A stretch of DNA of 46,537 nt from CAZSAA01 sp964604915. Its GTDB lineage: Bacteria; Patescibacteriota; Patescibacteriia; Patescibacteriales; UBA12465. Within the stretch, counting starts at the first letter, position 1. Each line of letters begins with the position of its first letter. The notes under the pieces are model-generated. The model did no database searches. It was not told the origin of the DNA and saw nothing but the letters and a program-made list of their open reading frames with translations. Below, piece by piece: positions 1 to 7,740 of this stretch. Position numbers and translations under genes: made by a program. The stretch covers positions 1 through 46,537 of the forward strand of contig CAZSAA010000002.1 in the NCBI GenBank assembly GCA_964604915.1, in the 5' to 3' direction.

Positions 1-123
1 ATGGAAAAAGACAAGAAAAGCGGCCACATCGTCGCTAAGACAGACTACCGCTATTGCAAAGGCTGCGGATTATGCGCCAAAGAATGCCCAGCTAGAGCGA
101 TTACCATGGAAAAAGAAGGATAA
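1..123 (+). CDS. porD: 2-oxoacid:ferredoxin oxidoreductase, delta (4Fe-4S ferredoxin) subunit, C-terminal fragment
   Basis: This is the ferredoxin-like subunit that passes electrons from the oxidoreductase core to ferredoxin. The visible 40 codons hold one complete 4Fe-4S ligand set, CKGCGLCAKECP, with cysteines at residues 19, 22, 25 and 29, followed by the usual ARAITME ending. Delta subunits are normally around 100 residues with two clusters, so the frame almost certainly begins upstream of the window and the ATG at position 1 is probably an internal Met. The stop lies one base before the porA start, which fits translational coupling in a por operon. A free-standing single-cluster ferredoxin cannot be excluded from this fragment. 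Confidence 0.8.
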   Translation: MEKDKKSGHIVAKTDYRYCKGCGLCAKECPARAITMEKEG

Positions 124-124
124 T

Positions 125-1249
125 ATGAGGCAATCAGAAAAATCACTATTGGAAGGATCAGAAGCGCTCGCGAAAGCCGTCCTTTTATCGCGTCCCGATG
201 TAGTGAGCGCCTATCCCATCACGCCTCAGACCCATATCGTCGAAGCGTTAGAGGCCTATTCCCGTTCCAAAGGCCGATACAGCTTCATCCAAGCTGATAG
301 TGAATCAGCCGCCGCTTCTATCGCGCTCGGCGCTAGCGCGACTGGCGCCAGGACTTATACGGCTAGCAGCTCGCAAGGGATATTACTGATGGCCGAAGTA
401 TTATATAACATCGCCGGCTTGCGCCTGCCCGTGACTATCACCTGTGCCAACCGAGCTATCTCGGCGCCAATAAATATCTGGAACGACCACAGCGATGCCA
501 TGGCCGTACGCGACAGCGGCTGGATAATGCTCTTTGCCCAGGACAACCAGGAAGCAATTGATCTGCAGATTGCCGCTTTTGCCATTGCCGAAACGGCCAA
601 GCTGCCAGTCATGGTCAATGTCGATGGCTTCCTGCTCACCCATGCGTTAGAAGAAGTATGTCTACCTAGCCAAGCCTCGGTAGATAGATTTCTAGGGAAG
701 AAAAAACCCGACAAGAGCAATGTCCTTGATCCCAAAAACCCAATGTCTATCGGTACCCTGTTCCCACCCGAGCACTACAGCCAATACCGGCAGGAAATGG
801 CCGTTAATCTGATGCAATCAGGCAATATTATCCAAGAACAACTCACCAGATACTACCGCATCTGCCGGCCAGCAATAAAAGGCCAATCCGGCCTAGCTAT
901 ATATTCCGGCCCTAAACGCCCCCATGTCGTTATCATCGCCATGGGCTCGATGCTAGGCACTATCGAAGAGGCTGTCGCATCGAGGAAAGACCGGAAAGAG
1001 ATAGGGATACTGGCGATAAGGTCATACCGGCCTTTCCCAGCCGAAGAGACGAAGAAGGCTTGCTCATCAGCGAACAAGGTCATCGTCTTGGAAAAGGTCA
1101 CCGCCTTTAGCGGACTTGGGCCCCTAGCCCAAGAAGTTGCCACGGCCGGTATAGACAGGGAAAAAATCAAGAATTTCCCGGTCGGACTAGGCGGAGAAGA
1201 TATAGGTACCGATGATATAGATAATATAATAAACCAAGCAAAAATATGA
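125..1249 (+). CDS. porA: Pyruvate (2-oxoacid):ferredoxin oxidoreductase, alpha subunit
   Basis: The alpha subunit supplies the TPP pyrimidine-binding half of the enzyme that oxidatively decarboxylates pyruvate to acetyl-CoA and reduces ferredoxin in the cytoplasm. The 374-residue length fits the family. YPITPQT is at residues 30-36, a likely TPP-activating glutamate is at 60 (ADSE), and the signature NRAISAPINIWNDHSDAM is at 109-126. The C-terminal part (from about 265) has the PFOR domain II core, with GSMLGTIEEA and IRSYRPFP. It starts one base after the delta stop, and its own TGA overlaps the next ATG (ATGA). Unusually, the next gene is not porB but a pilin-like membrane protein. The exact 2-oxoacid is not resolved by sequence; pyruvate is the most likely. 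Confidence 0.93.
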   Translation: MRQSEKSLLEGSEALAKAVLLSRPDVVSAYPITPQTHIVEALEAYSRSKGRYSFIQADSESAAASIALGASATGARTYTASSSQGILLMAEVLYNIAGLRLPVTITCANRAISAPINIWNDHSDAMAVRDSGWIMLFAQDNQEAIDLQIAAFAIAETAKLPVMVNVDGFLLTHALEEVCLPSQASVDRFLGKKKPDKSNVLDPKNPMSIGTLFPPEHYSQYRQEMAVNLMQSGNIIQEQLTRYYRICRPAIKGQSGLAIYSGPKRPHVVIIAMGSMLGTIEEAVASRKDRKEIGILAIRSYRPFPAEETKKACSSANKVIVLEKVTAFSGLGPLAQEVATAGIDREKIKNFPVGLGGEDIGTDDIDNIINQAKI

Positions 1250-1682
1250 AGAAACTATTCCTCTTTTTCTTTCTCGCTACCGCCCTCGCCTTCTCATTCT
1301 CTCCCATCGCCCAGGCGGCCGATGAAGAAGCCGTACAATTCGACCCTCAAGTACCCATCCCGGTGGAAGGCTCTGGCTTCGATACTGGCGACAATGTCGA
1401 TGTAGGCAGCTATTATACTTCCTCGACCGGCGACCGCTACTTCAAAGCCGATCTACTACCTAAATATATCAATACTTTCTATAAATACTTCCAAGGCATA
1501 GTCGGAATTCTAGCCGTTATTATTCTGATGATAGGCGGAGTAATCTGGCTCACGTCCGCCGGAGATTCCGCTAGGATAGGGCAGGCAAAAAAGATGATAG
1601 GGGGCTCCATCACCGGTATCATCATCCTCTTCTCTTCCTGGATAATCCTCAATACGGTCAACCCGGACTTAGTCAATCTGCC
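1246..1682 (+). CDS. T4SS-pilin-like (Mbov_0395-type) membrane protein, truncated by assembly gap
   Basis: The first 145 codons give a signal peptide (residues 1 to about 25, ending AQA), a short polar region, and two hydrophobic segments (about 84-104 and 119-137) separated by the short loop SAGDSARIGQAKK. The signature GGVIWLTSAG (97-106) and the NTVNPDLVNL ending are typical of the two-TM pilin-like proteins abundant in Patescibacteria. The region is about 65% similar by eye to residues 123-190 of the downstream 368-aa protein, so the two are paralogs. The ATG overlaps the porA stop, implying co-transcription with por. The frame enters the N gap directly after residue 145, so the C-terminus is unknown. 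The open frame through the gap into porB is an artefact. Confidence 0.75.
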
Positions 1683-1782
1683 NNNNNNNNNNNNNNNNNN
1701 NNNNNNNNNNNNNNNNNNNNNNNNNNNNNNNNNNNNNNNNNNNNNNNNNNNNNNNNNNNNNNNNNNNNNNNNNNNNNNNNNN
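1683..1782. other. Assembly gap, exactly 100 N
   Basis: There are 58 N to position 1740 and 42 more to 1782, 100 in all, the customary placeholder for a gap of unknown length. It hides the end of the first pilin-like gene and the N-terminus of porB. Whether these two contig ends are truly adjacent cannot be judged from the sequence alone. Confidence 0.99.
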
Positions 1783-2571
1783 GGCTGCGGCCAGCTTATC
1801 GCCGCTAGAGCGGTTTCGCGCGCCTTTAGCCAGGATACAATAATCATCAATGCCACGGGCTGCCTCGAAGTGACGACTACCTCATATCCGCAAAGCGCCT
1901 GGGGACTGCCTTGGTTGCACTCGCTATTTGAGAACGCCGCTCCCGTTGCTTCAGGCGTCTTGGCTGCCTTGCGCCAGAAAGGAGACAAGAAAACTAAAGT
2001 AGTAGTCCAGGCTGGCGATGGCGCCACTTTCGATATCGGTTTCGGGATGATAAGCGGGATGTGGCAAAGAAACGAAGATATAACCTATATCTGCTATGAC
2101 ACGGAAGGATATTCCAATACCGGCTTCCAAAGCTCAGCCGCGTCTTCGATAAAAAAAAGCGGCCTCATCTCTCCCAAGAAAGACCTGATCGCAATAGCCC
2201 TCGCCCATGGCCTTAGCTATGTCGCCCAAAGTACGGCCGGATACGTCGACGATATAACCAGGAAGGTAGCCAAAGCCCTGACCATAAAAGGACCAAGCTA
2301 TATCCAGATCCTCTCGCCTTGCATGCCTGGCTGGAAAATTCCCGCCGACCAAGCCATTGAGCTGGGAAAACTAGCGGTAAAGACGGGGCTATATCCGTTA
2401 CTGGAATTCATAGACGGCAAGTTGTCTTCCTCAAGCATCAATAAAGGAATGGACACGCTGCCAGTCGCTAAATACCTTTCCCAGCAAGGCCGTTTCAAGC
2501 GCTTGGGAAAAGAAGAAATTGATTATTTCCAGAAGATAGCGGATAATAATATCAAGAAATACCAATTATGA
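1783..2571 (+). CDS. porB: Pyruvate (2-oxoacid):ferredoxin oxidoreductase, beta subunit, N-terminus missing
   Basis: This is the TPP-diphosphate-binding subunit, which also carries the core 4Fe-4S cluster. The 262 visible residues start at GCGQ, the second half of the family's CAGCG motif, so roughly 20-30 residues including the first cluster cysteine lie in the gap. Visible ligands are Cys2, Cys27 (ATGCLEV) and Cys180 (SPCMPGW). The TPP/Mg motif is GDGATFD (78-84) followed by YDTEGYSNTG (105-114). Family members usually read DNEAYMNTG there, so the asparagine of NTG is kept. The stop overlaps the start of the second pilin-like gene (ATGA). Frame continuity with the upstream pilin frame is accidental. 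Confidence 0.92.
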   Translation, partial: GCGQLIAARAVSRAFSQDTIIINATGCLEVTTTSYPQSAWGLPWLHSLFENAAPVASGVLAALRQKGDKKTKVVVQAGDGATFDIGFGMISGMWQRNEDITYICYDTEGYSNTGFQSSAASSIKKSGLISPKKDLIAIALAHGLSYVAQSTAGYVDDITRKVAKALTIKGPSYIQILSPCMPGWKIPADQAIELGKLAVKTGLYPLLEFIDGKLSSSSINKGMDTLPVAKYLSQQGRFKRLGKEEIDYFQKIADNNIKKYQL

Positions 2572-3674
2572 AAACTATCCGGATAATCATCCTAAGCATA
2601 CTATTAATCTTTATTGCCGCCCCGCAGGTTAACGCCGCCTGCGAATGGGAAAATAAGCAGATGAGTGATACTCCTGGGGTATTTTTTGGTGGCTGCACTG
2701 CTAATGAAAAAGAATCCGAAGAAAGTCTCTGCTCTGGCAAGAAACCCACCTACGGCGTGTGCTGCTGCGAAACCGCGCCAGCAAAGAAAGCCGAAGCTCT
2801 GTTCAAAGTCCCTGATTTACAGATCACTATCCCCGGCCTGGACAAATTCACCCAGCCGACCGATTGCGAAACCGACGCCGCTGGCAACAAGATAAGCTGC
2901 AAGTTCACCTGGATACAAGAATACATGGCGGCTATCTATAAATATGGATTCAATATTATCGGCATAATAGCCACCATCATCCTGATGGTAGGCGGCGTCA
3001 TCTGGCTTACCTCGGCCGGCAATGCGAGCCAAGTCGATAGGGCTAAGAAGATGATAGGCGGAGCGGTAACCGGTATAGTGATATTATTCGCTTCTGTCCT
3101 GATCCTTAGTACCATCAACCCTAACCTAGTCAATTTCCTCCCCCTTGAGCTGGACTTCATCCAGGCAGAAGTAAAAAAGGATGGTCTCGCCATGGCCAGG
3201 GGTGGCGGCTTAGCCGGAGAATACAGTGCGAAAGAATGCCCGACTGAAGATGAACTGGCGACCGGAGTAAAATTCTACGCTACCGGATACTACAAACCGA
3301 AATGGGGCGATACCCACGAAGCCTTATGCGATATCGGCATGAACTGCACCTGCCCTAACGGTCGTAGCACCATAGTCTGCGAAATGTACCACCTAAGCCA
3401 GCCATACTACCAGTGCAATCCTTTCCCGGAAGACATGGAATACTGCAATATCCCAGCGCTAAGCACAGGAGACATCGCCGCTGACCAAACCTGCCTCAAG
3501 AAAGATTCAAAGATCTGCGTTACCGATAGCGGCGGCAAAAAGACTACTTATACTGTAAAAGATAGCGGCGGAGCGATAAAAAAACGCCGTATTGATATCT
3601 GGAGCGGAAGCAGCCTAAGTGCTGCCTATAACAATACGGGCGTAGTGACGGTAAAGGGCGGCGCTTGCCAATAG
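2568..3674 (+). CDS. T4SS-pilin-like membrane protein with C-terminal 3D (peptidoglycan-lytic type) domain
   Basis: The 368-residue protein has a signal peptide (1-23, ending VNA), a Cys-rich segment (25-112 including GVCCCET), a two-TM pilin-like region (about 127-148 and 163-183, with GGVIWLTSAG at 142-151), a linker, and a C-terminal domain from about 234. In that domain YATGYY (237-242) and DSGGAIKKRRIDIW (332-345) match the start and the Asp-bearing core of 3D domains, the double-psi barrel of lytic transglycosylases and Rpf2/YabE-type proteins. About ten cysteines in 224-320 suggest disulfides outside the membrane. It overlaps the porB stop by ATGA. Membrane anchoring with an extracytoplasmic wall-acting domain is inferred. 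The family assignment of the TM part is more secure than any function. Confidence 0.72.
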   Translation: MKTIRIIILSILLIFIAAPQVNAACEWENKQMSDTPGVFFGGCTANEKESEESLCSGKKPTYGVCCCETAPAKKAEALFKVPDLQITIPGLDKFTQPTDCETDAAGNKISCKFTWIQEYMAAIYKYGFNIIGIIATIILMVGGVIWLTSAGNASQVDRAKKMIGGAVTGIVILFASVLILSTINPNLVNFLPLELDFIQAEVKKDGLAMARGGGLAGEYSAKECPTEDELATGVKFYATGYYKPKWGDTHEALCDIGMNCTCPNGRSTIVCEMYHLSQPYYQCNPFPEDMEYCNIPALSTGDIAADQTCLKKDSKICVTDSGGKKTTYTVKDSGGAIKKRRIDIWSGSSLSAAYNNTGVVTVKGGACQ

Positions 3675-3679
3675 AAGCT

Positions 3680-4087
3680 CTAGCGGCCGCGGTCCATTGC
3701 CGCGTTAGCTAACCTATCCGCCTCCTTATTGAATTCCCGCCTCACATGCGTGAAGGTGACGGATGAAAAACCTATCTTCAGGTTATGGATCTTCAAGAAC
3801 AAGGGCGCTAAGTCCTTGTTTTTCACTTTATATTCCCCATTGAGCTGTTTGACCACTAATTCGCTATCCAAGAAGAAAGACAGGCGCTTGGCCCCCATTT
3901 CCTTGGCCTTTTCCAAGGCGAAAACGACCGCCTGGTATTCTGCCTGGTTGTTGGTAGTGACGCCGATGAACTTATCGAAAGAAGCGAGCGGCTTCCTATC
4001 TTTCGAATAGACAGCTACGCCGAATCCGGCTGGACCAGGATTGCCGCGCGAACCGCCGTCAGTATAGATTATTAATTCTTCTGCCAT
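3680..4087 (-). CDS. rnhA: Ribonuclease HI family protein
   Basis: Cleaves the RNA strand of RNA-DNA hybrids in the cytoplasm (Okazaki primers, R-loops). The 135 residues make a compact RNase H fold with all four metal-binding acids visible: Asp10 in YTDGGSRGNPGP, Glu50 in NNQAEY, Asp74 in FLDSELVVKQL and Asp124 in NKEADRLAN. The GGSRGNPGPAG start is typical of the short HI type found in archaea, actinobacteria and CPR, without the N-terminal hybrid-binding domain. The ATG start lies 4 nt after the recJ stop, so it is the last gene of the operon. It converges on the pilin/3D gene with only 5 nt between stops and no clear terminator. Confidence 0.93.
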   Translation of the reverse strand: MAEELIIYTDGGSRGNPGPAGFGVAVYSKDRKPLASFDKFIGVTTNNQAEYQAVVFALEKAKEMGAKRLSFFLDSELVVKQLNGEYKVKNKDLAPLFLKIHNLKIGFSSVTFTHVRREFNKEADRLANAAMDRGR

Positions 4088-4091
4088 ATGA

Positions 4092-5804
4092 TTATCCGTT
4101 ATATTTAGCGTCGATTATCTTGAGCTGAATCTCTGTCCGTCCGTTAAAATAGTTAGTATCGATATTATACGCCAGATCTATCTTTGCGCCCACTGGCATA
4201 TCCTTGAACAGGTCCGAGGCAGAAAATGACAGGGCAGGAAAACTGCGCCCTTCTTCAGATGCCACCTTGAGCTTCAAGTGCTGGCTATCGCTGCCCATAA
4301 GCAGGCGACCTACCACCCGCAAGCCGCGCGAAACAAACAAGGGCTTAGGGTTATATTGGCCGAATGGCTCAAACCGCTGCAATTCTTTGACAAGATCCAT
4401 ACTTATATCCTCCAAGGATATCTCCATATCCGCCTCCAGCTTCGGAACGATATCCTGGCCAGCCAAAGCCTGGGCGGCATACGCTCTGATAGCGGAGACG
4501 AAAGATTCCAGATTATCTTCTCCCTTCAGAGAAAACCCGCAAGCCATAGGATGGCCGCCATATTTGCTAAGCCAAGTCGAGCAGGCACTAAGCGCTTCGA
4601 TCAGGTTGAATTCCTTAATGGAACGCCCAGAAGATTTATATGGCCCTTCTTCAGTCTTGGTAATTACTAAAGTGGGGCGATAATATTTTTCCGATAGCTT
4701 TCCGGCGGCAAGGCCGATTAGCCCTTCATTCCAGATCTTTCCCTCCGGAGAAACGGCAATGAGGATATCCGCCTTCTTATCGCCTATCAATCTTTCAGCT
4801 TCCAGGAATATCTCTTCCGCCATTGCTTGGCGCTTGGCATTCTTATCATTTAAATCAACGGCTAATTCCCTAGCCTCGGATAATGAGGTCGCGAGCAATA
4901 GATTGACGGCCGTATCGGCGTGCTCCATACGGCTCGCGGCATTAAGACGCGGCACGATCTGCCAACTTACGTTCCAAGCTTCCAGGTCCTTTCCGTTTCC
5001 CAGCTTGGCGTTAGCGACAAGCTCTCTCAGTCCCAAGCGTCCCCGCTTGTTTATCATCACCAAGCCACGCTGGACAATGAGGCGGTTCTCACCCTGCAAG
5101 GAAACTAGGTCGCCGATAGTCCCGATCGCCGCCAGATCCAGGGCTCCCTCGACCAGACTGTGCTTCTTTTCTTCGGTCAGGGTGGATTTAGAGACTAGTG
5201 CCTGTACTAACTTATACGCTACTCCGGCACCGCACAGCTTCTTCCAAGGATATGGATCCTGTTCATCGGCTGGGTTGATTATGAGGCAATCAGGTAATTG
5301 CGCCCTATCATCAGGCAACACGTGGTGGTCGGTAACGATTATATCCAGGCCGAGGCTCTTAGCATAGGCGACTTCTTCGCGATTCCTGATACCGTTATCG
5401 ACGGTAATGACAAGTTTCACGCCATCGGCCGCCAGGCGCTCCAGGGCCGACTTATTGAGACCGTAGCCTTCCTTGACCCGGTCAGGTATGTATATTTCCG
5501 CCTGAGCTTGCAAGGCGCGCAAAGCTTCGGCCATTATGGCTGACGAAGTGACGCCGTCAGCATCGTAATCGCCAAAAATCACCATCTTATCGCGTCCCTT
5601 GATGTGGCCGATAATCAAAGCGACCGCTCTCTCCATGTCTCGGAAAAGGAAGGGGTCGAAATCGGAAGTTTCAGGATTAAAAAAGGCTTCCACTGCCTCT
5701 TGGCTACGCAAACCGCGGTTATATAGTAATTGCAAGATTATCCGATCATACGGCAAATTATCAACGCCGTAATCATAGGTTGGAGCGAGATGCCAGTCTT
5801 TCAT
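4092..5804 (-). CDS. recJ: Single-stranded-DNA-specific 5'-3' exonuclease RecJ
   Basis: RecJ degrades single-stranded DNA in RecF-type recombination, mismatch repair and base excision. The 570-residue length is normal. DHH-phosphoesterase motifs are intact: GDYDADG at 78-84, VDNG at 135-138 and TDHH at 158-161. The DHHA1 domain with the GGHPMACGFSL motif lies around 415-425, and the C-terminal OB-fold region contains LKLKVASEEG. The start is one base after the stop of a 31-codon membrane peptide, so translation is probably coupled. RNase HI follows 4 nt downstream. Confidence 0.95.
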   Translation of the reverse strand: MKDWHLAPTYDYGVDNLPYDRIILQLLYNRGLRSQEAVEAFFNPETSDFDPFLFRDMERAVALIIGHIKGRDKMVIFGDYDADGVTSSAIMAEALRALQAQAEIYIPDRVKEGYGLNKSALERLAADGVKLVITVDNGIRNREEVAYAKSLGLDIIVTDHHVLPDDRAQLPDCLIINPADEQDPYPWKKLCGAGVAYKLVQALVSKSTLTEEKKHSLVEGALDLAAIGTIGDLVSLQGENRLIVQRGLVMINKRGRLGLRELVANAKLGNGKDLEAWNVSWQIVPRLNAASRMEHADTAVNLLLATSLSEARELAVDLNDKNAKRQAMAEEIFLEAERLIGDKKADILIAVSPEGKIWNEGLIGLAAGKLSEKYYRPTLVITKTEEGPYKSSGRSIKEFNLIEALSACSTWLSKYGGHPMACGFSLKGEDNLESFVSAIRAYAAQALAGQDIVPKLEADMEISLEDISMDLVKELQRFEPFGQYNPKPLFVSRGLRVVGRLLMGSDSQHLKLKVASEEGRSFPALSFSASDLFKDMPVGAKIDLAYNIDTNYFNGRTEIQLKIIDAKYNG

Positions 5805-5805
5805 A

Positions 5806-5901
5806 TCAGAATGACACCATCACGCTCCAAAAAACCATGGAAATCATCATGACTACCACGATGACGGTCCATATCTTCTTGATTATCTTCCTTCTCTTCA
5901 T
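5806..5901 (-). CDS. 31-aa single-pass membrane peptide between lepA and recJ
   Basis: This short ORF fills the only space between lepA and recJ. It begins with ATG 4 nt after the lepA stop and ends with TGA one base before the recJ ATG. The peptide has a strongly basic start (MKRRKIIKKI), a hydrophobic helix of about 18 residues (VIVVVMMISMVFW) and the end VMVSF, which is the layout of a single-pass, N-in membrane peptide. No family is recognised. The perfect fit into the operon and the coding-like K/R-then-hydrophobic pattern support a real gene, but it is below the usual length cut-offs and may be missed by gene callers. Confidence 0.6.
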   Translation of the reverse strand: MKRRKIIKKIWTVIVVVMMISMVFWSVMVSF

Positions 5902-5905
5902 ATAT

Positions 5906-7732
5906 TTATCGTTTTAATAGCTTGACGAAGGTATCGGACGGGATATCAACGCTACCTTTACCGGCGCTCATCATCTTCTTCTTACCCTTCTTCTGCTTCT
6001 CAAGCAATTTCTTCTTACGGGAGACATCGCCACCGTATAGCTTGGCGGTAACGTCCTTGCGCATGGCCGACAAGCGTTCGGAGGCGATCACCTTAGCGCC
6101 AATCGATGCCTGGATCTTCACCACGAACATTTGTTTAGGTAGGGTGTCTTTCAATATCTCCACGATTTGCCGGCCTTCGCGATAGGCATCGTCGCGATAG
6201 ACGATACTCGAGAGCGATTCGACGATATCTTCGGCCACCAGGATATCAAGTTTGACCACATCAGCCGTCCGATAATCGAGATACTCATAATTTATCGAGG
6301 CATACCCGGAAGATACGCTCTTTATCTTATCATAGAAATCGGTGAGGATGGCGGACATGGGGATGTCATAATGCAAGATGACCCGCACGCTATCGCTACC
6401 GCTCGAGATATATTCCGTATTCTTATAAATTCCCCGCTTGTCTTGTGCTAGGCTCATGATATTACCGATATAGTCATTAGGGGTGATTATATCTATCTTG
6501 ACCCAGGGCTCCTCGATATGGTCGATCTCATTGGGGTCAGGCAAGCGCTGGGGCGTCCGGATGATATCCGACGAGCCATTTTTAGAAAATACCTTATAGG
6601 CGACACTAGGAACAGTCACGATCAGATCGAGATTGTACTCTCGTCTCAGTCTCTCTTGGAATATCTCCAGATGCAATAGCCCCAAGAACCCGCAACGGAA
6701 GCCTAGTCCCAAGGCGTCCGAACGCTCCGGTTCATATACAAAAGCAGCATCATTGAGCTTCAGCTTATCCATTGCTTCGCGCAGGTCTTCCAGGTTATTA
6801 CCTTCACGCGGAAATATCCCAGCAAAGACCATCGGCTTCACTTCCTGATATCCAGCTAGCGGTTTCTTCTCCTTGTCAACAGAAAGCTCACTACTAATGG
6901 TAACGGTATCGCCAACACGACATTCTTCCACTTTTTTGAAACCAGTAACGATATAGCCGATTTCGCCGGTTGAGAGCGACCCGGTCGAAAGATATTCCGG
7001 TTTGAAAATGCCTATGTCCAGAACTTCGGTCTTGGTCTGGGTCGACATGAACCTCAAGCTATCGCCTTTCTTTATCTTTCCCTCGAAGATGCGGACATAG
7101 GCGACGACGCCGCGATATTCGTCATATTTAGAATCGAAAATGAGGGCACGCACGTAACCGCACTCCCTATCCACTACATTGAGGCGCGGCGCCCGTCCCT
7201 TATCAATAACTGCCTTAAGAACATCCTCCACGCCTTCGCCGGTCTTGCCGGAAGCGCAGACGATTTCGTCCTCGGCGCAGCCCAAGAGTTTAATGATTTC
7301 CCGCTTGGCCTTGGGGACATCAGCGGCCGGCAAATCTATCTTATTAACCACCGGGATTATCACTAGATCCTGCTCCATAGCTAGATATAGGTTAGCTAGG
7401 GTCTGAGCTTGGATGCCCTGAGTGGCATCGACTAACAAAACGGCCGTCTCGACCGCAGCGAGAGAACGCGAGACTTCATAGGAAAAATCCACGTGACCAG
7501 GAGTATCGATGAGGTTCAACTGGTATCCCTCATAGTCCATAGTAACCGGCTGGAGCTTGATGGTTATCCCTCGCTCCCGCTCGATATCCATGCCATCGAG
7601 GATCTGATTCTTCATCTTGCGACGCTCAACCGTACCGGTGATTTCCAGCATGCGATCAGCCAGCGTGGATTTGCCGTGATCGATATGGGCGATGATCCCG
7701 AAATTCCTTATATTGTCCTTATTATTTTCCAT
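5906..7732 (-). CDS. lepA: Elongation factor 4 (LepA), ribosome-associated GTPase
   Basis: LepA is a translational GTPase that acts on the ribosome under stress and in 30S biogenesis. At 608 residues it is full length. Seen are G1 AHIDHGKST (15-23), G2 RGITIK (54-59), G3 DTPGH (76-80) and G4 NKID (130-133). These are followed by EF-G-like domains II, III and V and the LepA-specific C-terminal domain with ERLSAMRKDVTAKLYGGD and RKKKLLEKQKKGKK. The GFRCGFLGLLHLEIFQERL motif is diagnostic. It starts 8 nt after the murJ stop, in the same operon. Confidence 0.97.
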   Translation of the reverse strand: MENNKDNIRNFGIIAHIDHGKSTLADRMLEITGTVERRKMKNQILDGMDIERERGITIKLQPVTMDYEGYQLNLIDTPGHVDFSYEVSRSLAAVETAVLLVDATQGIQAQTLANLYLAMEQDLVIIPVVNKIDLPAADVPKAKREIIKLLGCAEDEIVCASGKTGEGVEDVLKAVIDKGRAPRLNVVDRECGYVRALIFDSKYDEYRGVVAYVRIFEGKIKKGDSLRFMSTQTKTEVLDIGIFKPEYLSTGSLSTGEIGYIVTGFKKVEECRVGDTVTISSELSVDKEKKPLAGYQEVKPMVFAGIFPREGNNLEDLREAMDKLKLNDAAFVYEPERSDALGLGFRCGFLGLLHLEIFQERLRREYNLDLIVTVPSVAYKVFSKNGSSDIIRTPQRLPDPNEIDHIEEPWVKIDIITPNDYIGNIMSLAQDKRGIYKNTEYISSGSDSVRVILHYDIPMSAILTDFYDKIKSVSSGYASINYEYLDYRTADVVKLDILVAEDIVESLSSIVYRDDAYREGRQIVEILKDTLPKQMFVVKIQASIGAKVIASERLSAMRKDVTAKLYGGDVSRKKKLLEKQKKGKKKMMSAGKGSVDIPSDTFVKLLKR

Positions 7733-7740
7733 AGGTGAAA

